A stretch of 25,595 nt of DNA from a virus (IMGVR_UViG_3300028376_000033:1-25595), one strand, 5' to 3'. Shown: positions 7,860 to 14,834, numbered from the stretch's first letter. A program made the numbers and translations. Notes: generated from the letters alone by a model not told the origin.

Positions 7860-8694
7860 TGTGAAGGACACACTGCTGCCGCCCACGGCTACGCCGCTGG
7901 CAAAGGCGCTGGACATCTTGGAAGAGCGGCTGTTTCACCTGCCGGTCGAAATGATTTCCAAGAACCCGCAAACAGTCGATACCCGGCTGCTGGATCACTT
8001 GGCATGGGAAGAGTCTGTAGACGTTTGGGACTTTGACTGGCCAGACGATGTAAAAAGAAACGTGATCGCCGCAAGCGCGGAAGTGCACCGCTTTAAGGGC
8101 ACGCCGCACGCCATCAAATTAGCGCTCGCGGCCTTCGACGTAGATACGGAACTTCTTGAATGGTTCGAGCCGGAAGGCATTCAGGACGGACTTGAGCCGG
8201 GCAGCTTCCGCGTTACCGCTTATGCCGGGCGGTCGCTTTACGGTGACAGCGAAAACACCCTGAACAACCGAATGGTTGCGGCCATGAATGCCGTGTTGCG
8301 GCGTGTCGCGCCGGTTTCTCGAAAGCTGGTATTTCGGCTGGGCGAAAAGTTCCAGACCGCGACCTATATCCGCAATCGCGCAGGGCAATCCCAAAGGCAA
8401 GACGGCGCAACTGACGTTGATCCACGCCCGGAAGTGTCCAGCCCTATCGTGGCGGTCCGTACGGCCAATCGGGCATCGCTGCGGGCCGGGGGTGAACTTG
8501 AGGTACTGCCGCCAGAGGTTCGCGCCGCAACGGCAATGGTTGCCCGAACAGAAATCGCCGTAGCAGTTCGGAATTCGTGGTTGGCCAACCCCGCACCGAG
8601 GGACATCCAATCATCGGTCGGCCTGACCCTGCAGCCTGCTGCGCGGGCAGTCGCCCTTAGCAGCGAATTCCATGACATCCAGAGGAGGGCATAA
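7852..8694 (+). CDS. Tail protein I (P2 gpI-like), C-terminally extended
   Basis: 280 residues, longer than P2 gpI (176 aa). The N-terminal two thirds match: LLPPTATPLAKALDILEERL, then a DTRLLDHLAWEESVDVWD motif (the LA....VD.WD pattern of the family), and KGTPHAIKLALAAFDVDTEL leading to W. About 100 residues from roughly 180 on are extra and are rich in R, A, T and V. They may hold the fibre attachment or a baseplate-specific addition. It overlaps J upstream and is followed by the fibre gene after five bases, as in P2 (J-I-H). Confidence 0.85.
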   Translation: MFDVKDTLLPPTATPLAKALDILEERLFHLPVEMISKNPQTVDTRLLDHLAWEESVDVWDFDWPDDVKRNVIAASAEVHRFKGTPHAIKLALAAFDVDTELLEWFEPEGIQDGLEPGSFRVTAYAGRSLYGDSENTLNNRMVAAMNAVLRRVAPVSRKLVFRLGEKFQTATYIRNRAGQSQRQDGATDVDPRPEVSSPIVAVRTANRASLRAGGELEVLPPEVRAATAMVARTEIAVAVRNSWLANPAPRDIQSSVGLTLQPAARAVALSSEFHDIQRRA

Positions 8695-8699
8695 ACCCA

Positions 8700-9878
8700 A
8701 TGCCGATGACACTTCTAACAGACATTGCGGAATCAAAGATTACCGCAGCGGCGGGCAGCGGTTCGTCTGTCGCCATCACGCACATCGCCATTGGCGATGG
8801 CAACGGCTCCAACTATGCCCCCGGCCACGCGGCAACCGGACTTCGCCGGGAATTGGCGCGTCAGCCCATTGCCACCCGCCATATCGAGGGCGGCAACGCA
8901 TGGCGCGTGCGCGCGGAATTCGGCCCCGAAACACCCACGTTTGCCGTCCGCGAAATGGGCTTTTTCGACGCGGACGGTGACCTTATCGCCATCTGGGCCG
9001 GGAACGATGTCGAGCCGCGCCAGACCGGCGCAATCAGCTACCTTGTGGATCACGTCCTTAGCTTCACCCGCGTTGCCGATGGGCTGGTGATTGTAGATGC
9101 GCCCGACGATGAACTTGCGGAAGCGCGCGGCGATTTCGCGCGACTTGGTGCCCGGCTTGATGCGATGGACCAGTATGCGCCGGACGATCAGGTTGCGATG
9201 GCCACGGGCGTCCAGCAGGCAATGAACTTGGGCGGAGTGCTGCTGCGCGAAATGGACGTGCTTCGCCGCCGCGTTCTTGCGCAGGGCGTCGTTCTTATCA
9301 AGAACAAGTACGTCATTTCGGGCATGCAGCTTTCCAAAAGTGAAGTCCGGACGCTGCATCTGTCGCAGACCGGCACGGTTGCCTCCGGGCTTTCGAAGGC
9401 AAAACTGGATGGCCTGATCGTCGCCCTTGCGGATGATGACTATCACGTTTCCGTACCCACAAATGAGACTGCCGACCCGGTGCAATACTACGCGTATCTG
9501 GTGAAGGATGGCGCAGAATACCGTGTTCAGATTGGCCTTGCGGTTCCCGACGCGGCGCTTGCGCTTTACCGCATCGACATTCCCGCTGGCGACACGGCCA
9601 GCAATCTCGATGCCGTGACGCTGGTTGACCTTCGGGTCATCCATCCTGAAAACGCATGGACATCGGTCATTGAACCTTTTGCAAGCGTCGCCTTTCCCAA
9701 TGGCCTGCCATCGGCGGACTACGGCGTTCAGGTCGAAATCGAAGACGCAACCGACATCGCCGCCGTGGGTCACGTCAGCATCTATGACAAGGCGAATAAC
9801 GGCTTCAAGGTCCGCCAGTCGGGCAGCGCGGACAATGTTCGCCTGCGCTGGACCGTGCTCAATCCAAACTATCAATAA
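8700..9878 (+). CDS. Tail fibre protein (P2 gpH-type N-terminus)
   Basis: 392 residues, with an AGAGGAGGG ribosome site upstream. Residues 1 to about 150 are the phage tail-fibre N-terminal domain that docks on the baseplate: LLTDIAESKITAAAGSG, ITHIAIGDGNG, the L.ReLaRQPI segment, VREMGFFDADGDLIAIW and ISYLVDHVLSFTRVADG. The rest has a helical linker (LAEARGDFARLGARLDAM...) and beta-rich sequence. It is shorter than P2 gpH (669 aa) and shows no trimming into a large receptor-binding tip; that role may be played by the DGR variable protein two genes downstream (inference). Confidence 0.84.
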   Translation: MPMTLLTDIAESKITAAAGSGSSVAITHIAIGDGNGSNYAPGHAATGLRRELARQPIATRHIEGGNAWRVRAEFGPETPTFAVREMGFFDADGDLIAIWAGNDVEPRQTGAISYLVDHVLSFTRVADGLVIVDAPDDELAEARGDFARLGARLDAMDQYAPDDQVAMATGVQQAMNLGGVLLREMDVLRRRVLAQGVVLIKNKYVISGMQLSKSEVRTLHLSQTGTVASGLSKAKLDGLIVALADDDYHVSVPTNETADPVQYYAYLVKDGAEYRVQIGLAVPDAALALYRIDIPAGDTASNLDAVTLVDLRVIHPENAWTSVIEPFASVAFPNGLPSADYGVQVEIEDATDIAAVGHVSIYDKANNGFKVRQSGSADNVRLRWTVLNPNYQ

Positions 9879-9890
9879 GGGGGTGACCAA

Positions 9891-10244
9891 GTGAACGTCA
9901 CGCATATGAATGAGGGCCAGAAGGTCGCCTATTCCTTGGATGGAAGCATCCTGACCATCGGGGAAAGCGTCGTTTTGGATCTGGATGAAGAACAGGAAGA
10001 CGTGGAGCGCGCGGTCAGCATCTTCGCCGGGGATGACGGCACGCTATCCCAAGACGGCCACAACTACGCCGCCACAATCATCCTGCCGCCCCGCCGCTAC
10101 GCCGATGAAGAGGTGGATGAAATCATGGACGGCGAAGAGGTTGTTCAAATCGTGCCTGTCGCTCAACCGCTTCAGGTCGCCGCCGTAACCCTTCAGCTGT
10201 GGTCAATTGGGACGGCCCATGCAGAATCTGAAAACGAGGAGTAA
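9891..10244 (+). CDS. Small acidic protein between fibre and DGR target, function unknown
   Basis: 117 residues. The GTG at 9891 is chosen because TAAGGGGG lies seven bases upstream; an ATG five codons later is an alternative. The protein is acidic (DLDEEQEDVE, ADEEVDEIMDGEEV) with a strand-rich start and no membrane segment. It lies between the tail fibre and the variable protein, both spaced by only a few bases. This suggests a linker or assembly factor for the fibre-adhesin complex. I do not recognise a family. Confidence 0.6.
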   Translation: MNVTHMNEGQKVAYSLDGSILTIGESVVLDLDEEQEDVERAVSIFAGDDGTLSQDGHNYAATIILPPRRYADEEVDEIMDGEEVVQIVPVAQPLQVAAVTLQLWSIGTAHAESENEE

Positions 10245-10249
10245 CCACA

Positions 10250-11329
10250 ATGGCCATCACAATTTCCACGCCCGACGCGCTGCGCCAATCGGTCGAAGCG
10301 GCATCAGGGGGCGTCAACACCGTCCTTTACGACGCAAAGGGCTATCCTTCGGTGATGTGCATCATCCCGCGCTTCAATATCGAAGACATCGACCCGGCAA
10401 TGGGGGCGGGAACGCACCCCGCATTCATCGTCAACGGGGTGCCCAAGTCGGAAATTTTCGTGGGCAAGTTTCTGGCGCACATCCACGACAACCATGCCCT
10501 GTCGCTACCGGGCCAAGACCCATCGGCCAGCATCAATTTCGACACGGCGGACACGCGGTGCACCGCGAAAGGTCCGGGCTGGCATATGATGACCAACGCC
10601 GAATGGTCGGCGGTCGCTCTGTGGTGCTGGAAGAACGGGTTCATGCCGCGCGGCAATACCCAGTATGGCCGGGACCACGTGCAGCAGTACGAAACAGGGC
10701 GGCGGCAAGACGCTGGTGCGCCGGGGGATGCCAGCGGCACGGCACGAACGCTGACCGGCTCCGGCCCGGCCAGCTGGTTCCATGACAACAGCCCGGCAGG
10801 TATTGCGGATCTGACCGGGAACGTCTGGGAATGGCAGCGCGGTCTTCGATTGGTTGATGGAGAAATCCAAATCATTCCCGACAACGATGCGGCCGCGACC
10901 GATGCCGACCACTCCGACACCAGCCCGCTTTGGAAAGCCGTCATGCAAAACGGCACACTGGTCGCGCCCGGCACAGCAGACAGCCTGAAGTGGAACGCAA
11001 CCGGGGCGGACGGCACCGGAAACCCGGAGCTTGACACTGCCGTCACCAGTCAATCGGACGGGTCCACGTCCGCATCGGCCATGTACAAGGATGTCGCTGC
11101 TGCGGCAGGTGTCACGGTGCCGGAAATGCTGAATCTTCTGGGGCTTTTCCCGCACGATGCCACCATTGATCGGGGCCGCTTCTACATGCGCAACGAGGGC
11201 GAGCGTCTGCCGAGCCGTGGGGGCAACTGGGACGTCGGCAGCGGTGCTGGCGTGTTCGCCCGCAACCTGCACAACCCGCGTTCGAGCGTGAGCTCGAGCG
11301 TCGGCTTCCGGCCCGCTTTCGTAATCTGA
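10250..11329 (+). CDS. DGR variable protein: C-type-lectin/FGE-like adhesin
   Basis: 359 residues, with a GAGGAG site upstream. It belongs to the DGR target proteins with a formylglycine-generating-enzyme-like C-type lectin fold, such as Bordetella phage Mtd and its relatives. Seen: a central region with MTNAEWSAVALW and the FGE hallmark GNVWEW (190-195), and a C-terminus ending SRGGNWD... to GFRPAFVI, where residues 318-356 are encoded by the variable repeat. Residues at template adenines that now differ are D328, V329, G330, G332, H341, S346, S348, S349, S350 and V351; in this fold such positions form the ligand-binding face. It follows the tail fibre, so it is probably the receptor-binding tip. 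Stop codon and VR end lie within 13 bases. Confidence 0.93.
   Translation: MAITISTPDALRQSVEAASGGVNTVLYDAKGYPSVMCIIPRFNIEDIDPAMGAGTHPAFIVNGVPKSEIFVGKFLAHIHDNHALSLPGQDPSASINFDTADTRCTAKGPGWHMMTNAEWSAVALWCWKNGFMPRGNTQYGRDHVQQYETGRRQDAGAPGDASGTARTLTGSGPASWFHDNSPAGIADLTGNVWEWQRGLRLVDGEIQIIPDNDAAATDADHSDTSPLWKAVMQNGTLVAPGTADSLKWNATGADGTGNPELDTAVTSQSDGSTSASAMYKDVAAAAGVTVPEMLNLLGLFPHDATIDRGRFYMRNEGERLPSRGGNWDVGSGAGVFARNLHNPRSSVSSSVGFRPAFVI
11201..11317 (+). repeat. DGR variable repeat (VR)
   Basis: This 117-base stretch aligns without gaps to the template repeat 558 bases downstream. It matches at 103 positions. Of the 14 differences, 12 fall on adenines of the template (nine A to G, two A to T, one A to C) and two are T to G. 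The 3' part (GGCTTCCGGCCCGCT) is identical in both copies, as expected for the region where cDNA homing starts (IMH). All changes leave the reading frame intact. Confidence 0.96.
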
Positions 11330-11353
11330 AATCGGACCACCTGATTTCTGTTG

Positions 11354-11375
11354 GGTGCGGGCGATAGCCCGCGCC
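11354..11375. promoter_or_regulatory. DGR target-recognition hairpin/cruciform next to VR
   Basis: A perfect 6-bp stem (GCGGGC with GCCCGC) closes the four-base loop GATA; across one T-G mismatch the stem extends to nine pairs. It begins 24 bases past the VR stop codon and is absent after the TR. Bordetella phage BPP-1 and other DGRs carry a hairpin of this kind, with GRNA loops, just past the VR, needed for efficient homing. GATA fits GRNA. A weak terminator is a second reading, since CTTGCTTTT follows, but the T tract is broken. Confidence 0.75.
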
Positions 11376-11403
11376 TTGCTTTTGACTGCCGAAGGAGTTT
11401 GCG

Positions 11404-11760
11404 GTGGAAGACTTAAAAATCCGCCGCAAGTGCGAAGACATGATTGCATACGGCTATGTCGTGTTGCGGCAATTTCCCAAATCGGAACGTCACGTTTTGA
11501 GTCAGGAAATCCGGAACACGATGTGGTCGCTTCTTCGGTTAATTATCATCTGCAATAAGCGGTACTTCAAAAAGTCCACAATGCAGGATTTGGATGCGGA
11601 GCTTGATTTGCTGCGCAGTCAAATCCGGATGGCCCAAAAACTCGGATACCTTTCGTTTAAAAGCTATGAGGTATGGAGCCGTCATCTTGATGAAATTGGC
11701 CGCATGATTGGCGGTTGGTTTAAAAGCCTTCAGAAAGGGGGCGCAGGTAATGTGGCTTGA
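11404..11760 (+). CDS. avd: DGR accessory variability determinant (Avd)
   Basis: 118 residues from a GTG at 11404, after GAAGGAG. Avd is a small barrel-shaped pentamer of four-helix bundles that binds the RT and the template RNA; it is required for cDNA synthesis in BPP-1. Seen: four amphipathic helices, roughly 4-27, 31-55, 59-85 and 87-112, with a basic surface (KIRRKCED, KRYFKKS, KSYEVWSR) and the MIAYGYVVLRQFPKSER start typical of the family. The last codon group and stop overlap the start of the TR. Base use is more AT-rich than in the neighbouring tail genes (ATT, TTA and AAA codons), suggesting separate ancestry of the cassette. Confidence 0.88.
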   Translation: MEDLKIRRKCEDMIAYGYVVLRQFPKSERHVLSQEIRNTMWSLLRLIIICNKRYFKKSTMQDLDAELDLLRSQIRMAQKLGYLSFKSYEVWSRHLDEIGRMIGGWFKSLQKGGAGNVA

Positions 11761-11899
11761 GCGTCTGCCGATCCGTGGGGGCAACTGGAACAACGACAGC
11801 AATGCTGGCGTGTTCGCCCTCAACCTGAACAACCCGCGTTCGAACGTGAACACGAACATCGGCTTCCGGCCCGCTCTCGGGAAATGCCAGAAGGTGTAG
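11750..11899 (+). CDS. Possible small reading frame through the TR
   Basis: An ATG inside the last codons of avd opens a 49-residue frame which translates the TR in the same frame as the VR (MWLERLPIRGGNW..., ending ...FRPALGKCQKV). AAAGGGGG lies nine bases upstream. Translation would give an unmutated copy of the lectin C-terminus. It may simply reflect that the TR descends from a coding repeat. Low confidence as a real gene. Confidence 0.2.
   Translation: MWLERLPIRGGNWNNDSNAGVFALNLNNPRSNVNTNIGFRPALGKCQKV
11759..11875 (+). repeat. DGR template repeat (TR)
   Basis: The donor copy for mutagenic homing. It begins at the avd stop codon and holds 26 adenines, 20 of them in ten AAC/AAT codons (11783, 11789, 11792, 11801, 11822, 11828, 11831, 11843, 11849, 11855). 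Adenine mutation of AAY codons can give about fifteen amino acids and never a stop, the usual design of DGR templates. Seven of these ten codons differ in the present VR. After 11875 the two copies diverge (CTCGGG against TTCGTA). Confidence 0.96.
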
Positions 11900-12041
11900 C
11901 CCTACCGGGGTTTCATCCAGCGCACCCTCGAAAGGACCCGCGCTCCTCGGCCAAGTGCCGAAATATATAAACAGACCGGGGTGGAACAGTAGCCGAACCT
12001 AGGCGGCGAACCTTCGCCCCGGTCGCCCATGGAAAAAAACA
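11876..12041 (+). ncRNA. DGR RNA spacer downstream of TR, with long-range stem
   Basis: 166 bases lie between TR and RT with no supported gene. In BPP-1 the equivalent spacer is part of the DGR RNA, binds RT-Avd and supplies the self-priming site for cDNA. Here GACCGGGG (11974-11981) and CCCCGGTC (12017-12024) form a perfect 8-bp stem around a 35-base loop. Inside it GGCGAA and TTCGCC (12005-12018) form an alternative small hairpin. An AT-rich stretch (AATATATAA) lies at 11961-11970. The stem is visible; its role is inferred from other DGRs. Confidence 0.6.
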
Positions 12042-13112
12042 ATGGCAAAAACCTACACCGGCCTGTTCGAGCAGTTCACAACATTCGAAGCGCTTCACCG
12101 GGCATATGGTCGGGTCGTAAAGGGGCGCAGACACCAGCTGGATGTCATACGCTTTGAAGCCGATCTGGAATCCAACCTGATAGACATTCAGAACAGCCTG
12201 CTGTGGAAGACTTACCGCACCGGACCCTACCGGAATTTCAAAGTGTTCGAGCCAAAGGAACGGGATATTTCCGCGCTTCCGATAAAGGACAGGATAGTCC
12301 AGCATGCGCTAGTCGAGACCATTGACCCGATTTGGTCGCCGCGCTTCATTCATGATACCTACGCCTGCCGACCGGGAAAGGGTGCCCACGCTGGCGCGGA
12401 CCGCGCGCAGATGTTCCTGCGGGACGCCTTGCGCGAAAGCGAAGTCATCTACGTGCTGAAGGCGGATATTTCGAAGTACTTTCCTTCGATCTGCCATGAC
12501 GTTCTGAAGCGCCTGCTGCGCCGCCGCATAGCCTGCAAGGACACCTTGCGGGTCATCGACAACATCATTGATAGCTCCTTGGAGCCGGGCGACCCCATGC
12601 CGCGCGGTATACCGATTGGCAACCTGACATCGCAACTGTTTGCGAACATCTACCTTCATGAACTGGATGAATTCGTGAAGTTCGACCTGCGCGAAGGGCG
12701 CTACCTGCGATATATGGATGACTTCGCAGTGGTCGGTAGTGACAAAGACCATCTGCACCGGGTCCGCCGCGACATTGAAGACTTCCTGCACGCAAGGCTT
12801 GGGCTGCGGTGCAATAGCAAAACCCAAGTTTTTCCGGTGTCGAAGGCGAACGGTCGAGCGCTGGATTTCTTGGGGTATCGGATATGGCCGACGCACCGGA
12901 AAATCCGAAAGGACAGCGCCAGCCGCATGCGCCGCAAGATGAAGCGCATGGCGCGCCTTTACCACGAAGGGAAGATGACCCTGAAAGAGGTCGATCAGGT
13001 CATCATGAGTTGGATCGGCCATGCGGGGCACGCAAACACCTACCGGCTTCGAACCCGCGTTTTGGGAGATGTGCCGTTCATCCCGCCACCCATGCACCTG
13101 CGAAAGCGGTGA
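12042..13112 (+). CDS. DGR reverse transcriptase
   Basis: 356 residues. It copies TR RNA into cDNA with errors at adenines. Seen: the finger region (LLWKTYRTGPYRNFKVFEPKE.. then a DRIVQHALV motif at 83-91), palm motif with Asp142 (LKADISKYFPSI), the RT motif IGNLTSQ at 192-198, and the catalytic YMDD box at 224-227 followed by FAVVG. The SQ ending of the GxxxSQ motif (instead of SP, as in retroviral and group II intron RTs) is the DGR hallmark. The C-terminal thumb is basic (SRMRRKMKRMARLYHEGK). There is no maturase or endonuclease domain. The ATG has only a weak ribosome site (GGAAAAAAAC), so expression may be low. Confidence 0.95.
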   Translation: MAKTYTGLFEQFTTFEALHRAYGRVVKGRRHQLDVIRFEADLESNLIDIQNSLLWKTYRTGPYRNFKVFEPKERDISALPIKDRIVQHALVETIDPIWSPRFIHDTYACRPGKGAHAGADRAQMFLRDALRESEVIYVLKADISKYFPSICHDVLKRLLRRRIACKDTLRVIDNIIDSSLEPGDPMPRGIPIGNLTSQLFANIYLHELDEFVKFDLREGRYLRYMDDFAVVGSDKDHLHRVRRDIEDFLHARLGLRCNSKTQVFPVSKANGRALDFLGYRIWPTHRKIRKDSASRMRRKMKRMARLYHEGKMTLKEVDQVIMSWIGHAGHANTYRLRTRVLGDVPFIPPPMHLRKR

Positions 13113-13135
13113 CGCTACAAAGGAAAGGGCCTGCC

Positions 13136-13480
13136 ATGTACGAATATAAAGCCTGCGTTGTCGATGTGTATGACGCGGACACCATCACGGTCGATGTGGA
13201 TCTGGGATTTAACGCTTGGCTGCGCGGGGTGAAGGTTCGACTGACCGGCATAGATGCCCCTGAAGTTCGCGGCGAAGAACGTCCCGATGGGCTGGTTTCG
13301 CGCGATTGGCTGCGGGCTGAAATCCTTGGCCAAGACATCGTGATGAAGACCACGAAAGATGGCACCGGCAAGGGAAAATATGGCCGATGGCTGGCCGAAC
13401 TTTTCCGCGCCGATGGCGACGTTATCAGCATCAATCAAGAGCTGGTGACCAAAGGCTTGGCGGCACCGGCAAGCTATTGA
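13136..13480 (+). CDS. Staphylococcal-nuclease-like (SNase/TNase) protein
   Basis: 114 residues from the ATG at 13136, which follows AAAGGAAAG; the frame is open farther upstream only inside the RT gene. The SNase OB-fold is recognisable: YDADTITVDVDL, then VRLTGIDAPE with Arg35, Asp40 and Glu43, and GKYGRWLAELF with Arg84. These correspond to R35, D40, E43 and R87 of S. aureus nuclease, so the active site looks intact. There is no signal peptide, so it acts in the cytoplasm. It lies 23 bases after the RT and before a terminator, so it may be carried with the DGR, or be an independent phage nuclease. Confidence 0.85.
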   Translation: MYEYKACVVDVYDADTITVDVDLGFNAWLRGVKVRLTGIDAPEVRGEERPDGLVSRDWLRAEILGQDIVMKTTKDGTGKGKYGRWLAELFRADGDVISINQELVTKGLAAPASY

Positions 13481-13527
13481 GCGGGTCTTTCGGCCCATAA
13501 CCCCAACCCGGCTGACCCCGGACCACA

Positions 13528-13556
13528 CCCGGCAAGACACCGCCGGGATTTCTTTT
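13528..13556 (+). terminator. Rho-independent terminator after DGR/SNase, before sheath
   Basis: Stem CCCGGC/GCCGGG with an 8-base loop, followed by ATTTCTTTT. It isolates the DGR block from the tail sheath gene, whose ribosome site (AAAGGAG) comes directly after. Nothing else is seen in the 92-base gap. Confidence 0.7.
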
Positions 13557-13572
13557 GTCAAAGGAGACGAAG

Positions 13573-14751
13573 ATGAGCTTCCTTAGCTTCCACCACGGCA
13601 CCCGCCTTAAGGAGTCCAATGAAACCCCGGTGCTGGTGCAAATCGCGCAGACTGCGGTTGTTGGCCTCATGGGCACCGCGCCCGATGCGGACCCCGTGAA
13701 ATTCCCCATCAACACGCCCGTTCTTCTGAAGGGCAACCCCGCCGCCGCTGCGGACCTTGGCGACACCGGCACCCTGAAAGATGCGGTCGATGATGTGTTT
13801 GACCAGATCGGTGCTTACACCATCGTTATCCGCGTCGAAGAGGGTTTGGATGCCGCTGAAACCATGTCCAATCTGGTGGGTGATGCCACGCAACTGACCG
13901 GCGTGCACGCGCTGAAAAAGGCGGAAGCGCAGCTTGGCATCAAGCCCCGCCTGATCGCCATTCCGGGCTTCACCAGTGGCGACGGCCAGACTGCGAACCC
14001 GGTGGTGGCGGAGCTGGTCGGTGTGCTGGATGAACTGAAGGCCGTGGCTTTTGTCGATGGCCCCGACACAACCGATGCGGATGCCCTCGCGTACCGCGAA
14101 CTGATCGGGTCGCAGCGCGTCTATATCGTGGACCCGAAGGTGCTGGTCTGGGATACCACCACCAGCGCCTATGTCGCCCGTCCGGCATCGGCACGCTTTG
14201 CCGGGGTTCAGGCTCGCGTCGATACCAATCTGGGCTTCTGGCATTCGCTGTCGAACAAGCCCATCAACGGGATTGGTGGCGCATCGCGCACCGTGACCTA
14301 CGGCCTTCAGGCGAACTACCTGAACGAAAACCATGTCGGAACAATCATCAACATGGGGTCCGGGTTCATCACGTGGGGCAACCGTGCCGCGACCGAAGAT
14401 GACCTTTGGGTGTTCCTGTCGGTGCGCCGGACGGCGGACTTCATCAATGAGGCTATCGAAAAGGCGTATCTGGAATTCGTGGATAAGCCGTTTTCGGCGG
14501 CGAACCTGAAGTTCATGCTGGAAAGCGGCAACGCGGCCATGCGGACCTTCAAGGCGTCCGGGGCCATTCTGGGCGGTCGCGTCTGGATTAACGAAACCCT
14601 GAACGAACCGACCGAAATGGCGGCGGGCAAGATCACGCTGTCCATGGAGTTCGAGCCGCCCGCGCCGATGGAAGACATCCGTTTCGTCGCGCACCGCAAC
14701 ATCCAGTACTATCTGGAACTGACCAAGGAAGCACTGCAGGCGGCGGCATAA
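13573..14751 (+). CDS. Tail sheath protein (P2 gpFI-like)
   Basis: 392 residues, close to P2 FI (396). The ATG at 13573 follows AAAGGAGACGAAG. The protein forms the contractile sheath. Signature segments: FHHGTRLKESNE near the start (P2-type sheaths begin with HG..), VVGLMGTAPDAD, GAYTIVIRVEEG, KPRLIAIPGFT, INGIGGASRTV, the helical end region GNRAATEDDLWVFLSVRRT (WG.R......W.F..vRR motif), and a C-terminal handshake region (ITLSMEFEPPAPMEDI, then YYLEL). Its presence shows the virion is a myovirus. Confidence 0.93.
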   Translation: MSFLSFHHGTRLKESNETPVLVQIAQTAVVGLMGTAPDADPVKFPINTPVLLKGNPAAAADLGDTGTLKDAVDDVFDQIGAYTIVIRVEEGLDAAETMSNLVGDATQLTGVHALKKAEAQLGIKPRLIAIPGFTSGDGQTANPVVAELVGVLDELKAVAFVDGPDTTDADALAYRELIGSQRVYIVDPKVLVWDTTTSAYVARPASARFAGVQARVDTNLGFWHSLSNKPINGIGGASRTVTYGLQANYLNENHVGTIINMGSGFITWGNRAATEDDLWVFLSVRRTADFINEAIEKAYLEFVDKPFSAANLKFMLESGNAAMRTFKASGAILGGRVWINETLNEPTEMAAGKITLSMEFEPPAPMEDIRFVAHRNIQYYLELTKEALQAAA

Positions 14752-14773
14752 GTCCGCCCTGGTGACGAACTAG

Positions 14774-14801
14774 CCCGAATGCGCCGAAGGTCGCGTTCGG
14801 G
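14774..14801. terminator. Hairpin between sheath and tube genes
   Basis: CCCGAATGCG and CGCGTTCGGG pair over ten bases with one T-G, around an 8-base loop. No T run follows (TCGATTAAAC), so it is more likely an attenuator or mRNA-processing hairpin between two highly expressed genes than a full terminator. Confidence 0.45.
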
Positions 14802-14834
14802 TCGATTAAACGCGGCTTACAAGGAGTAACAGCC

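Noticed and set aside
11708-11899. TR as a truncated duplicate (pseudogene) of the variable protein gene
   Set aside because: Differences from VR fall almost only at adenines, and the copy lies between avd and RT, the standard template position.
11961-11970. AT-rich AATATATAA before the RT gene as a promoter -10 box
   Set aside because: No matching -35 sequence at a suitable distance; not enough to call a promoter.
12042-13112. RT belonging to a group II intron, retron or abortive-infection system
   Set aside because: No maturase or endonuclease domain, no intron or msr/msd structure, and the GxxxSQ motif with a nearby TR/VR pair and avd fits only a DGR.
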